DNA of 64,000 bases from Pohlia nutans (lineage: Eukaryota; Streptophyta; Bryopsida; Bryales; Mniaceae), in NCBI GenBank assembly GCA_022496805.1, contig CM040102.1, positions 1,178,001-1,242,000 on the forward strand, given 5' to 3'. This document shows positions 24,158-35,340 of the stretch, in pieces. Positions within the stretch are counted from its first letter, which is position 1; each line of letters begins with the position of its first letter. Position numbers and translations under genes: made by a program. Below the pieces are notes generated by a model that saw only the letters and a list, made by a program, of their open reading frames with translations, ran no database searches and was not told the origin of the DNA.

Positions 24158-24470
24158 CATCATCACTCGGGGAGGTCACTCCCTTGTATATTTTGTATAC
24201 ACGTGTGATAATGACCTATTTATTTGGGGGGTTATTTTAGCTAAAAATTTTAGCAAAAAATATTATTAGGTGATGGTATTTTACATATAAAAAGCCTAAG
24301 AATATTATATGTGATGGTATTTCACGTGTAAACATGTTTCACTTTTTAAAAATCCCCTATTTTACATGTACATTTTTTACAAAATTTATCTATAATGAAT
24401 ATATTGGACCCTATTTTTTATCGCACGTTGTTTCTAAAATTTTCGCCAGTGAACCCCCCGAGCATCATCA
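24158..24470 (+). mobile_element. 297-bp MITE, copy 1, with 8-bp TSD
   Basis: The element is 24166-24462, with ends CTCGGGGAGGTCACT and AGTGAACCCCCCGAG forming imperfect TIRs. It is flanked by the exact 8-bp duplication CATCATCA at 24158-24165 and 24463-24470. There is no ORF and the interior is AT-rich. The 8-bp TSD suggests hAT-type mobilisation, but the tips are not typical hAT tips. Confidence 0.9.
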
Positions 24471-24516
24471 ATGTGTTATGTATTAATTCATTTCCATATA
24501 CATCAACTTAGTGTTA

Positions 24517-24525
24517 CTCGAAGGG
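24517..24525. other. Target-site duplication of element 2, left
   Basis: CTCGAAGGG, identical to 38561-38569. Confidence 0.85.
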
Positions 24526-24686
24526 CAACGACGCTACCGTGCGAGCGTAGAATGGAGAGCGTAAGAGCGGAGAGCGGTGATTTGGAGAGCGGAGAGCATA
24601 CAATCTTGCTAAATTAAAGTTTTGCCGTTATTTTTAGAAAAAATATTTCTAAAAATAGAATTTTTACTATTTATAGTAATTTTATG

Positions 24687-24716
24687 GGACCTATGACCGC
24701 TGCACCTAAGACCGTG
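24687..24716 (-). promoter_or_regulatory. Subterminal motif pair, element 2 left end
   Basis: GGACCTATGACCG (24687-24699) and CACCTAAGACCGTG (24703-24716) are inverted versions of the CCACGGNNATAGGTC motif found twice at each of the other element 1/2 ends. A transposase-binding role is inferred. Confidence 0.55.
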
Positions 24717-24729
24717 TGTTTGCAGCAAA

Positions 24730-27080
24730 GAATGTAAAATTTTGTAGTCAATCTAGAAAACATTGATATTCTCCTCCAGACCCACCTCCTTGATATTCTC
24801 CTCCAGACCCACTTTGGTGCTAACCAACTCCCCATAGCTTGGTCCATACTCGGGGAGGTCACTCCCTTGTATATTTTGTATACACGTGCGATAATGACCT
24901 ATTTATTTGGGGGGTTATTTTAGCAAAAAAATCTAGCAAAAAATATTATTAGGTGATGGTATTTTACATATAAAAAGCCTGAGAATATTATATGTGATGG
25001 TATTTTACATGTAAACATGTTTTACTTTTTTAAAATCCCCTATTTTACATGTACATTTTTTACAAAATTTATCTACAATGAATATATTGGACCCTATTTT
25101 TTATCGCACGTTGTTTCTAAAATTTTCGCCAGTGAACCCCCCGAGGGTCCATACCTGTCCTCATGCTCCAGTAACTCCTTCACCCGCAAAGCGTCCACCA
25201 ATACGACCTGTAACTGTTGGACCAACTGATCCAGCTCCTTGATGACTCTACTGTGGTCCCCAGAGCCACCTGACTAGTCCTTACTTACTCCCGTGAAGTC
25301 CTTGCCTCTACCTAGTATGAGGGTAACTCCATAACCGACTCCTCACGCCTCCACAACCTGCTCCTCTTGTTGCTCCATCGAGCCTTGCTATTGCTGATGA
25401 TCCACTAGGATCCGCTTCTGCTGTTGATCCGCCAAGACTAGAGCCTCTAAATGGTGGGCACCTCGAGGACAAGACACTGCTGAATCCTGCGGCTCACTAG
25501 AAAGCTGATATGGGCCTCTCCCTGTTCTTACCTGCCTACGAGTATACCAAACTTAGCGCTTCTCCTTCCCCTTTGGAGTTCGTTCTACTCATGAGGTACC
25601 TAATGATTCCTCTCTCCACCTCCTCCTTCTCCTAGGAGTCCAGCGACTCCGAGATTCTATCTCTGTATCTGGGTCTTCCTTCCTCCTTCCGTAGCCTCTT
25701 GAACATATATTAGGAGAAAAATGGGGTCCCAAAGGGACCCTGTAAGCTTGCCCGTGTTAGGTGAACCGGCTGCCCAAGCACCATGTTCTATGTAAACCCA
25801 TTGGTGCAGTCGCTGCCCGCTGACAGCATCGGAAGCCGCAGTGCTGGCAGTGTGGGCAGTGCGGGCAGTGTCGGCAGTGCCGGCAGCGTCGATTGGCGCG
25901 ACCCACGGAACTGCGCTGTTGGCAGCCACGGTGGCACCATCATTGCCCTCTTGTAAAGTGCACGGTTTGGCCTAAATTTTTTAGCACGTGCCAAAGGCCA
26001 AGGCCCCTTTATGACTACAGATTTCTCCTAATGCCCCCAGGCTCTACATGTGCAACGGGTGATACTTCCATTATTTTCTTCCCCGACTTCTTCAACTGCA
26101 TCGGCCCAGCTGAAGATGAAGACTGGACGTTAAAAATGGTCATTTTTGACAAAGATGAAGACAAGTTCCCGAGTCCCCTTGGTCCCCCTCATGTCTGGTC
26201 AGCTGAGTCTCATACGCCCCCTTGGAGCCTTCTCGATTGGCCACGTCTAGTGTCAGTCCTCTTGGTGGTCGTACTCGTGTTACATCCAGCAGCCCCCCGG
26301 TGCCATCTTGCTCCCCACCTAAACTCTCATGCTCTAGCTCCTTATCTACTCATATGGAAACCAATTCCTCAACATGGCATCTATCAGCTCTGCTCCCTTG
26401 ATTACCCTGGTCTGGCTGGTATGCACATGGATGAGCATTCTCCTAAGGCTAGACAGAATAAGAGGTGCCCAGTTGTTGTCCCCCTTCTTCTTTGCCTGAT
26501 AGATGTTCTCCAGCAACTCAGTGCTTGCGTAGAGGGAATTCTACTTCACACATATGATCTCTACCAAAACCCTTCCTCTGTCTTGGTACACCTCTAAAAG
26601 CCCTTGATCGTGGTCCTGTCAGTGTTGTGGTCTGCCTTGCTCAAGCCAAACATGGTCATATACTTCTGGACCAAGTTCTTACTAGCCTTATGAACAGTAT
26701 GTGTACTTGTCCCCTCTTTGCCCAAAGCCTGCTGGATGGTCCAAGCTGTAATCTCCACATGTATACTATGCACTGTGGCCCGAATTGGACATGTATACTA
26801 TGCACTGTGGCCCGAATTGGCATGGTATACTCTATTTTCATTCCTTTGGTGTATTAAAACCCCTCCACCAAGTCTGATCCCAACTCTCAGCCTAGCACTC
26901 GCGAGGTGTATTCATAAAATAACCCCAGACTCATCTTCTCTGCCCATGCATCATCCTTGAGATCCTTCCCTGTATGCCAATACTCTAAGGAAGGAAGGTA
27001 AACTAAATAGCTTTGCTTACCTTTCTCTCAATCCTAGTCCTCTTCAAGACCCAAGCAATGGTGTAGCTAAACTTCCTCTT
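24730..27080 (-). pseudogene. Heavily decayed transposon-associated gene
   Basis: On the minus strand, fragments remain readable between stops. One near 26.5-26.3 kb reads ENIYQAKKKGDNNWAPLI, then LRRMLIHVHT and DAMLRNWFPYE. It resembles the INW...CPLTPFL domain of the genes at 3.0, 6.8 and 20.4 kb. A second near 25.25-24.75 kb reads IKELDQLVQQLQVVLVDALR, then RYGP and VGLEENIKEVGLEENI, and looks like a coiled coil. MITE copy 2 sits in this second part. Many frameshifts and stops separate the pieces, so boundaries are approximate. The plus-strand ORF at 25893-26597 overlaps this and is not credible. No function can be assigned. Confidence 0.4.
24841..25153 (+). mobile_element. 297-bp MITE, copy 2, with 8-bp TSD
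   Basis: The element is 24849-25145, nearly identical to copy 1. It is flanked by GGTCCATA at 24841-24848 and 25146-25153. It interrupts an older minus-strand coding sequence: with the MITE and one TSD removed, RYGP continues directly into SYGELVSTK. Confidence 0.9.
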
Positions 27081-27239
27081 GATAGGGCCGATGCACAAGG
27101 TTCGAAGTGATATAAGACTTCTTCTTTCTTCAGCAAAAAAAATCTCGTCACCAATAGACCCCTTGAGCGAAGCGTTTCCATCACCACCCTCCCAAGGGGG
27201 TTCCCATATACCATTAGAAAGGTGTTTTTGAGACCTTTT

Positions 27240-28806
27240 CAACAGTATATTGCACACCCATAACTGAAACAATTTTTATCCGCAAATTAAAAAACCAATC
27301 TTGCGAGCAACGAATCCAAAAAAAACCTAGTTAGCTAAAGACCCCTTGGGATAGGTCTAGCCAGCAACAAACTCCTAGTGCTGTCTCATATACCATTTCA
27401 AAGGTGCTCTTGACACGTATCCAACGGTATATTACACGCCCCAAACTGACAAAAATTGTGCCCGCAAGAAGAAATACCAATCCTGCGAGCAGAAAACTAA
27501 GAAAAAAGTTGAAAACCCGGGGGGCCCTAGGGGGGGCGTCGCCGGCGACGCCCCCCTAGGGGCCTCTCACAAATTTTTGAAAAGGTGCTCTCAAGACCTT
27601 TCCAATGGTATATTACACGCCCCAAACTGACCAAAATTGTGCCCGCAAGAAGCTCGGGGGGTTCACTGGCGAAAATTTTAGAAACAACGTGCGATAAAAA
27701 ATAGGGTCCAATATATTCATTGTAGATAAATTTTGTAAAAAATGTACATGTAAAATAGGGGATTTTAAAAAACTGAAACATGTTTATATGTAAAATACCA
27801 TCACATATAATATTCTTAGGCTTTTTGTATGTAAAATACCATCACCTAATAATATTTTTTGCTAGAATTTTTAGCTAAAGTAACCCCTCAAATACATAGG
27901 TCATTATCGCACGTGTATACAAAATATACAAGGGAGTGACCTCCCCGAGGCAAGAAGAAAAACCAATCCTGCGAGCAGAAAACTAAGAAAAAAGTTGAAA
28001 ACCCGGGGGGCCCTAGGCGGGGCGTCGCCGGTGACGCCCCCCTAGGGGCCTCTCACAAATTTTTGAAAAGGTGCTCTCAAGACCTTTCCAATGGTATATT
28101 ACACGCCCCAAACTGACAAAAATTGTGCCCGTAAGAAGAAAAACCATTCCGGCGAGCAGAAAACTAAGAAAAGAATTGAAAACCCGGGGGGCCCCAGGGG
28201 GGGCGTCGCCGGCAACGCCCCCCCTGGGGCCCCCCGGGTTTTGGAGCCATGGCCTTTTATTTATCTTAATTTTCTACTTGCAGGATTGGTTTTTCATCTT
28301 GCGAGCACAGATTTTGTCAGCTTGGGGCGTGTAATATACCATTGGAAAGGTCTTGAAAGCACCTTTTCAAAAGTTTGTGAGACTTCCATAACGGGGCGTT
28401 GCCGGCAACGCCCCCCCGGGGCCCCCCGGGTTTTGGACCCCCCGCGCCACGGCCTCACGCCGTGACGCCATTGCCTTCAATTCTTTCTCAAAAAATTGAA
28501 AACCCGGGGGGTCCCAGAGGGGGCGTCGCCGGCGACGCCCCTCCCAGGGCCCCCTGGGTTTTGGAGCCACAGCGCCACGGCGTCACGCCGTGACGCCATG
28601 GCCTTCAATTTTTTCTCAGAAAAATTGAAAAGCTGGGAGGCCCTTGGGGGGGCGTCGCCGGCGACGCCCCCCCTGGGGCCCCCGAGTTTTCAAGTATTGT
28701 GAGAGAAAACTTGACGCCACGGCGTCACGGCCTCACGCCGTGGCGCCATGGCACGAAAACCCGAGGGGCTCCAGGGGGGTGTCGCCGGCGACGCCCCCCC
28801 CCCCAG
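27240..28806. repeat. GC-rich palindrome array, left part
   Basis: Seven near-perfect palindromes of the type GGGGGGCGTCGCCGGCGACG with extended G/C arms (near 27.54, 28.02, 28.20, 28.40, 28.52, 28.65 and 28.78 kb). They are embedded in units with CGCCATGGCGTCACGGC boxes or ACACGCCCCAAACTGAC strings. MITE copy 3 interrupts one unit. The array continues after the hAT-like insertion at 34594. It has no coding potential. Confidence 0.85.
27645..27957 (-). mobile_element. 297-bp MITE, copy 3 (inverted), with 8-bp TSD
   Basis: The element is 27653-27949, in reverse orientation to copies 1 and 2. It is flanked by GCAAGAAG at 27645-27652 and 27950-27957. It lies inside a GC-palindrome repeat unit. 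All three copies have the same length, which indicates a fairly recent burst. Confidence 0.9.
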
Positions 28807-28929
28807 CAGGGTTGTTCGCGTCACGTCACGTCGCGACTGACGCGTCAGCGTCATAACGTCAAGATCCAAGCTCAACCTCCGTCACGATCGAATATTCCGG
28901 ACCGGTATCTGTGTCAGGGGATAAAAAAC

Positions 28930-31120
28930 TTACTGTGCTGGATGGAGAGGATGAACGGCCGTCAACTGGATGAATTGACTCGTTGGACGGTCCATCTGGT
29001 CGTCGAATGGACGGTTGTAGCCGTCCAAGGGACGGTCTCGCCGTCAAAGGGACGGTCTGGCCGTCAAAGGGACGGTCTGGCCGTCAAAGGGACGGTCTGG
29101 CCGTCAAAGGGACGGTCTAGCCGTCGAAGGGACGGTCTAGCCGTCGAATGGACGGTTTTGGCCGTCGAATGGACGGTCAAGCCGTCTCCAAGGGACGGTG
29201 TGGCCGTCAAGCCGTCTCCAACGGACGGACTAGCTATCAAGTAGCGCCTTGGCCGTCAAACGGGCTGTTGCATGGGACAGACTAGCTGTCGATTGGACGG
29301 GCTCGGCCATCGCCAATGCACAAACAAATCAACTATGTTTGATGTATCTCTTTTACATAAACTTGAAGCAATGAGTGACGGTCAGGCCGTCGAGTGGACG
29401 GGTTTGGCCGTCCCGTTGGACGGTCTAGGCCCTCGCCAAAGGACAGGTGAATTAACTAAGTTTGATGTCTCTCTTTTCATAAATTTGAAGCCATGAGTGA
29501 TGAGTGGACGGTCGGGCCATCGAGTGGACGGGTTTGGCCGCCCCGTTGGACAGTCTAGGTAGTCGTCAATGGACAGGTGAATCAACTATGTCTGATGTCT
29601 CTCTTTTCAAAAACTTGAAGCGTTGATTGGACGGTCGGGCCGTCGAGTGGACGGGTTTGGCCGTCCCGTTGGACGATCTAGGCCGTCGCCAATGGACATG
29701 TTAATCAACTATGTTTGGTGTCTCTTTTTTCATAAATTTCAAGCGTTGACTCGACGGTCGGGCCGTCGAGTGGACGGGTTTGGCCGTCCCGTTGGACGGT
29801 CCAAGCCGTCGCCAAAGGACAGGTGAATCAACTATGTTTGTTGTCTCTCTTTTTATAAATTTGAAGCCATGAGTGGACGGTCGGGCCGTCAAGTGGACGG
29901 GTTTCGCCGTCCCGTTGGACGGTTTAGGCCGTCGCCTAAGGACAGGTGAATCAACTATGTTTGATGTCTCTTTTTATAAACTTGAAGCGATGAGTGAACG
30001 GGTTCGGCCGTCCATTCGACGGTGTAGGCCGTCGCCAATGGACAGGTTAATCAACTATGTTTGGTGTCTCTCTTTTCATAAACTTGAAGCGATGAGTGGA
30101 CGGTCGGGCCATCGAGTGGACGGTCGGGCCGTCGAGTGAACGGGTTCGGCCGTCCATTCGACGGTGTAGGCCGTTGCCAATGGACAGGTTAATCAACTAT
30201 GTTTGGTGTCTCTCTTTTCATAAATTTCAAGCGTTGACTCGACGGTCGGGCCGTCGAGTGGACGGGTTTGGCCGTCCCGTTGGACGGTCCAGGTCGTCGC
30301 CTAAGGACAGGTGAATCAACTATGTTTGATGTCTCTCTTTTTATAAACTTGAAGCGATGTTCGGCCGTCCATTCGACGGTGTAGGCCGTCGCCAATGGAC
30401 AGGTGAATCAACTATGTTTGATGTTTCTCTTTTCATAAATTTGAAGCATTGATTGGACTATATGCGTGGTGTCTTTCTTTTTATAAATTTGAAGCGTTTA
30501 ATGGACGGTCCCGTCGTTGAGTGGATAGTCCGGCGGTCAATTGGACGGTCTGGTGGTCGATTGGACGGTTTAGGCCTTCACCTATGAACAAATGAATTGA
30601 CCATGTTTGAAGTTTTTTCTTTTATTTATTTGAGGCTTTGAGCGGTTTTGGGTGCGGCCGTTGAGTGGATGGTCCAGTTGTCAATTAGGTGGTCAAGTAC
30701 CTAGTTTGACTCTCAGGTGGATAGTTTAGGCCGTTGCCAATGGACAAGTGCATTTGGCATGTTTATAGTAGTTTCATTTTCTATGTTTGGAACTTCTTTA
30801 ATTTTGAAACGTCAAAAGGACGGTCCGACCTTTGAATGAATAGTATGGCTTTCGCTAGTGGACGGTACGGTCTTGTTATTGCCAATGAATAACTAAATCA
30901 ACTATGTTTGTAGTGGTTTGATCTATTATATTTGGGTCTTCTTTTTGCCTTTCATAAATTTGAACCATCGATTGAATGGTGAAGTGAATGGTCGAGTTTA
31001 CGGTTTAAGCCGTCGCCAATGGACGGTTAGATTTGCCACGTTCCTAGTGGTTTCATTTCCTATATTTAGGTCTTCTTTCATTTTGAACTGTCAACTGAAC
31101 GGTTTAGCCATTTCCAATGA
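28930..31120. repeat. GACGG/CCGTC satellite array, left
   Basis: First come short 20-bp-scale units (GACGGTCTGGCCGTCAAAGG). From about 29.3 to 30.45 kb a unit of roughly 122-126 bp follows, with GTGAATCAACTATGTTTGATG and AAACTTGAAGC plus paired GACGG...CCGTC boxes, about ten units. It decays toward 31.1 kb. The ORFs along it are repeat by-products. Confidence 0.85.
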
Positions 31121-31429
31121 ACAATTGAATTAACTATGTTTGTACTAGTTTTATTACCTATGTTTCAATTTCTTACATTTTGAGTCATCAAATTAATATT
31201 AATTGAACGACTTAGAATAGATCAAGATGAAATACAATTATTCCTATATATAGATAATAAATAAGTTAAAGAAAGTAAAATGAAAATACCAATATATATT
31301 TGGTATATTAAAAACTTTAGCACACTACGTTCTTAAGAATAAATTTAGAACTAGTTCCATTAATCTTTACACAACTTACTCTACCAATCTCCCATGGTAA
31401 TCAATATGTATAGATGGATTATATATACA

Positions 31430-32340
<911 letters not shown>

Positions 32341-33480
32341 ATGTATAGTTAGGTTCAAAAAAAATTCATTCCTAAAACAACTAACTTGTATTACGTTCAA
32401 TTTATTTCAAATTTTATAATCTATTTATATGCTTGGAAAGCTCACAACATGAAGATGAAGATATTGATTGTTTGAAGAATAAATATGCTTTTATTGGGAG
32501 AATATTCACATTTAAAACATTGAAACCAATTTGATACATTTTCTAATTAAAAGGTGGGTGTAGATAAATAAAGTATTTTCAAATCAAAAATTTGATTGAA
32601 AAATACTAAAATTAGGAATTCTCTATATCTCTTTCTTGATTGGAAGAAAAAAATGTTAGTGAGAGTGAATAAAAGTGAACAAAATGTACTAAGGAGTATT
32701 AAAAACAATCAACACATAGGAAAAATTGAGCAACTTATTATTTTCAAATTGTAAACATCTCCATGTTGAATGTATTTTTTTAGTAAAAAAAATGTTGCTT
32801 AAACCCCCCGTTGTAAGCATTTATAAGTGTAATTTTTATCAAATTTATAGTGAAATTGCTCAATAAGTAATGCATTTGATTGGAAATGGATATTTTTGAA
32901 CATATATATTATGTATATACATATATATATATGGAATGGTTTAGAAATATATATATATATATATGTATATCTATATAAATGTTTGTACACATATGTTTAT
33001 AAAAATAAACATATGTGTACAAACATTTATATAGATGTATATATATAGTATGTGTGTGTGTTTGTGTACACAAACATAGATTTATCTCTATAGTGTAAGC
33101 AAAAAAATTGATTGTTTGATTAATTTTAAAATACATTTATAAGACATAAATATATATAGATTTACTTTTATACATTAAATAAATATAATAACTTATATGT
33201 ACACGTGTGCAACAGAATTTGGAAATCATGGTTAACATGATGGATATTTTCATAAATTGAATAAAAGATAATCAATTTCCGTAATGTGAGGTAATTAATC
33301 ATAGTAATTAATATAAAAATAAATTGTTAAGATTTCTTTTTATGAGATGCATTTGAATATTGCAAAAAAACTCACCTACCTTTATCATTAAACAGATCCT
33401 TGTTTCCCCATTATTCTCCATTTTGTTGGAGGGAAAAATATATGAGAATTAAAGAATCCTATGTATATAACATAACATTT
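32341..33480. other. AT-rich non-coding core of the hAT-like element
   Basis: Very AT-rich with no credible ORF. A local inverted repeat near 32975-33035 (ATATAAATGTTTGTACACATATG and its inverse) could form a hairpin. Confidence 0.5.
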
Positions 33481-33489
33481 ATTTTTCTA

Positions 33490-34420
33490 GTTGTTCAATG
33501 AACAAAACGACAGTCAATGAATAGACAAGCCGTTGAACATTGAATAGACGGCCTAGGCATTGTCAGAGGTCGAGTGGACGGACTAGTCATCGTCACGGGA
33601 CGGATTACTCGTTTAAATGGATTGGTTGTTGTCAAAAAGCAAATTGGCCGTCTAGTAGACGGACTAACCGTCGCCAAGGGATAGACAAGGCCGTCTAATA
33701 GACGGGTTGCCAAGGGACGGATTAGGTCATTTAGGGCCCTCGTTAAGGGACAAACAAAGCCGTCCAGTAGACGGCCTTTAGCTAAACGATGGATAGGCCG
33801 TCTAGTAGACGGGTCGCAAAGGGACGGATAGGCCGTTCAATCAATGAACCGTCGCCAAGGGACGGAACGGCCATCTATTAGACGGGTTGGCCGTGACTAA
33901 GGGACGGACAAGGTCGTCTAAAGGGCCGTCCAAGGCCGTCGCCAAGGGACGGACAAAGCCATCTAAAAGGCCGTCCAAGGTTGTCGCCAAGGGACAAACA
34001 ATGCCATCTAAAGGGCCGTCCAAGTCGATGGGCGGGCCGTCCAGGGCCATCGCCAAAGGACAGAATAGGCCGTCTAAAGGGCCGTCTCCAAGGGACGGAC
34101 AAGGCCGTCTAAGGGCCGTCAAAGGTAGTCGCCAAGGGACGGAGAAGGCCGTCTAAAAGGCCGTCCAAGGCTATCGCCAAGGGACGGACAATGCCGTCTA
34201 AAGGGCCGTCCAAGTCGACGGGCGGGCCGTCGCCAAAGGACAGAATAGGCCGTTTAAAGGGCCGTCTCCAAGGGATGAACAAAGCCGTTTAAAGGGCCGT
34301 CGCCAAGGGACGGACAAGGTCGTCTAAAAGGCCGTCCAAGGATGTCCCCAAGGGACGGACAATGCCATCTAAAGGGCCGTCCAGCGGACGGCCTCCTCGA
34401 CGGCCTAGGATGAAATTCAT
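33490..34420. repeat. GACGG/CCGTC satellite array, right
   Basis: Dense AAGGGACGGACAAGGCCGTC / GGGCCGTCCAAGG units. Same pentamer as the left array but a different longer unit. Confidence 0.8.
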
Positions 34421-34593
34421 CCATAAAATTTACTGCGGGTAAAGTAAAAAGGTAAAAATTTCCATGATTTTTTACCTTTGCGTCGGGATGCAGACGCGAT
34501 CCAGACGCGTCAGGACACGTCGTGACTGACGCGTCACGACATACTGACGGAAATCAGTAGCGTCACGTCATGATAGACAACCCTGCCCCCCAG

Positions 34594-35340
34594 GCCCCTC
34601 AGGTTTTCAACATTTCTCTCAGAAAACTTTATGAGAGGAAGTTTTCTGAGAAGAAAACTTGAAAAGCCGGGGGCGTCGCCGGCGACGCCCCCCCTGGGGC
34701 CCCCTGGCTTTTCGCGCCATGGCGCCACGGCCTGACGCCGTGACGTCAAGATTTCTCGACAAAAACTTCAAAACTTGAGGGGCCCCGGGGGAGCATCGCC
34801 GGCGACGCCCCCCTTCGGGCCCCTCAGGTTTTCAAGATTTTTCTCAGAAAACTTTCTGAGAAGAAGTTTTCTGAGAAGAAAACTTGAAATGCCGGGGGGC
34901 CCCAGGGGGGGCGTCGCCGGCGACGACCCCCCTGGGGCCCTCCGGCTTTTCGTGCCATGGCGCCACGGCGTGACGCCGTGACGCCGTGGCGTCAAGTTTT
35001 CTCAACAAAAACTTCAAAACTTGAAGGGCCCTACGGGGGGCGTCGCCGGCGACGCCCCCCCTGGGGCCCCTCAGGTTTTCAAGATTTCTCTCAGAAAACT
35101 TTCTGAAAGGAAGTTTTCTGAGAAGAAATCTTAAAAAGCCGGGGGGCCCCAGGGGGGGCGTTGCCGGCGACGCCCCCCCAGGGCCCCTCGGGTTTTCAAG
35201 TTTTCTGATAGAAAAATTGATGCCACGGCGTCAAAGCGTCACGCCGTGGCGCCATGGCGTGAAATCCCGAGGGGCCCGTGGGGGGGCGTCGTCGGCGACG
35301 CCCCCCCCAAGGCCCCTCGGGTTTTCATGTTTTCTCTCAG
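34594..35340. repeat. GC-rich palindrome array, right part
   Basis: Six more palindromes with the CGTCGCCGGCGACG core (near 34.68, 34.80, 34.92, 35.05, 35.16 and 35.29 kb), separated by AAAACTTTCTGAGA-type spacers and CGCCATGGCGCCACGGC boxes. The array stops abruptly where MTase copy B begins and is the likely cause of the loss of its 5' exons. Confidence 0.85.

Noticed and set aside
25893..26597. 234-codon plus-strand ORF
   Set aside because: The recognisable domain fragments lie on the opposite strand. The ORF has no motif and overlaps that decayed gene.
27500..28800. GC palindromes as transcription terminators or replication origins
   Set aside because: They are repeated thirteen times without gene context, and rho-independent terminators do not apply to nuclear eukaryotic DNA.
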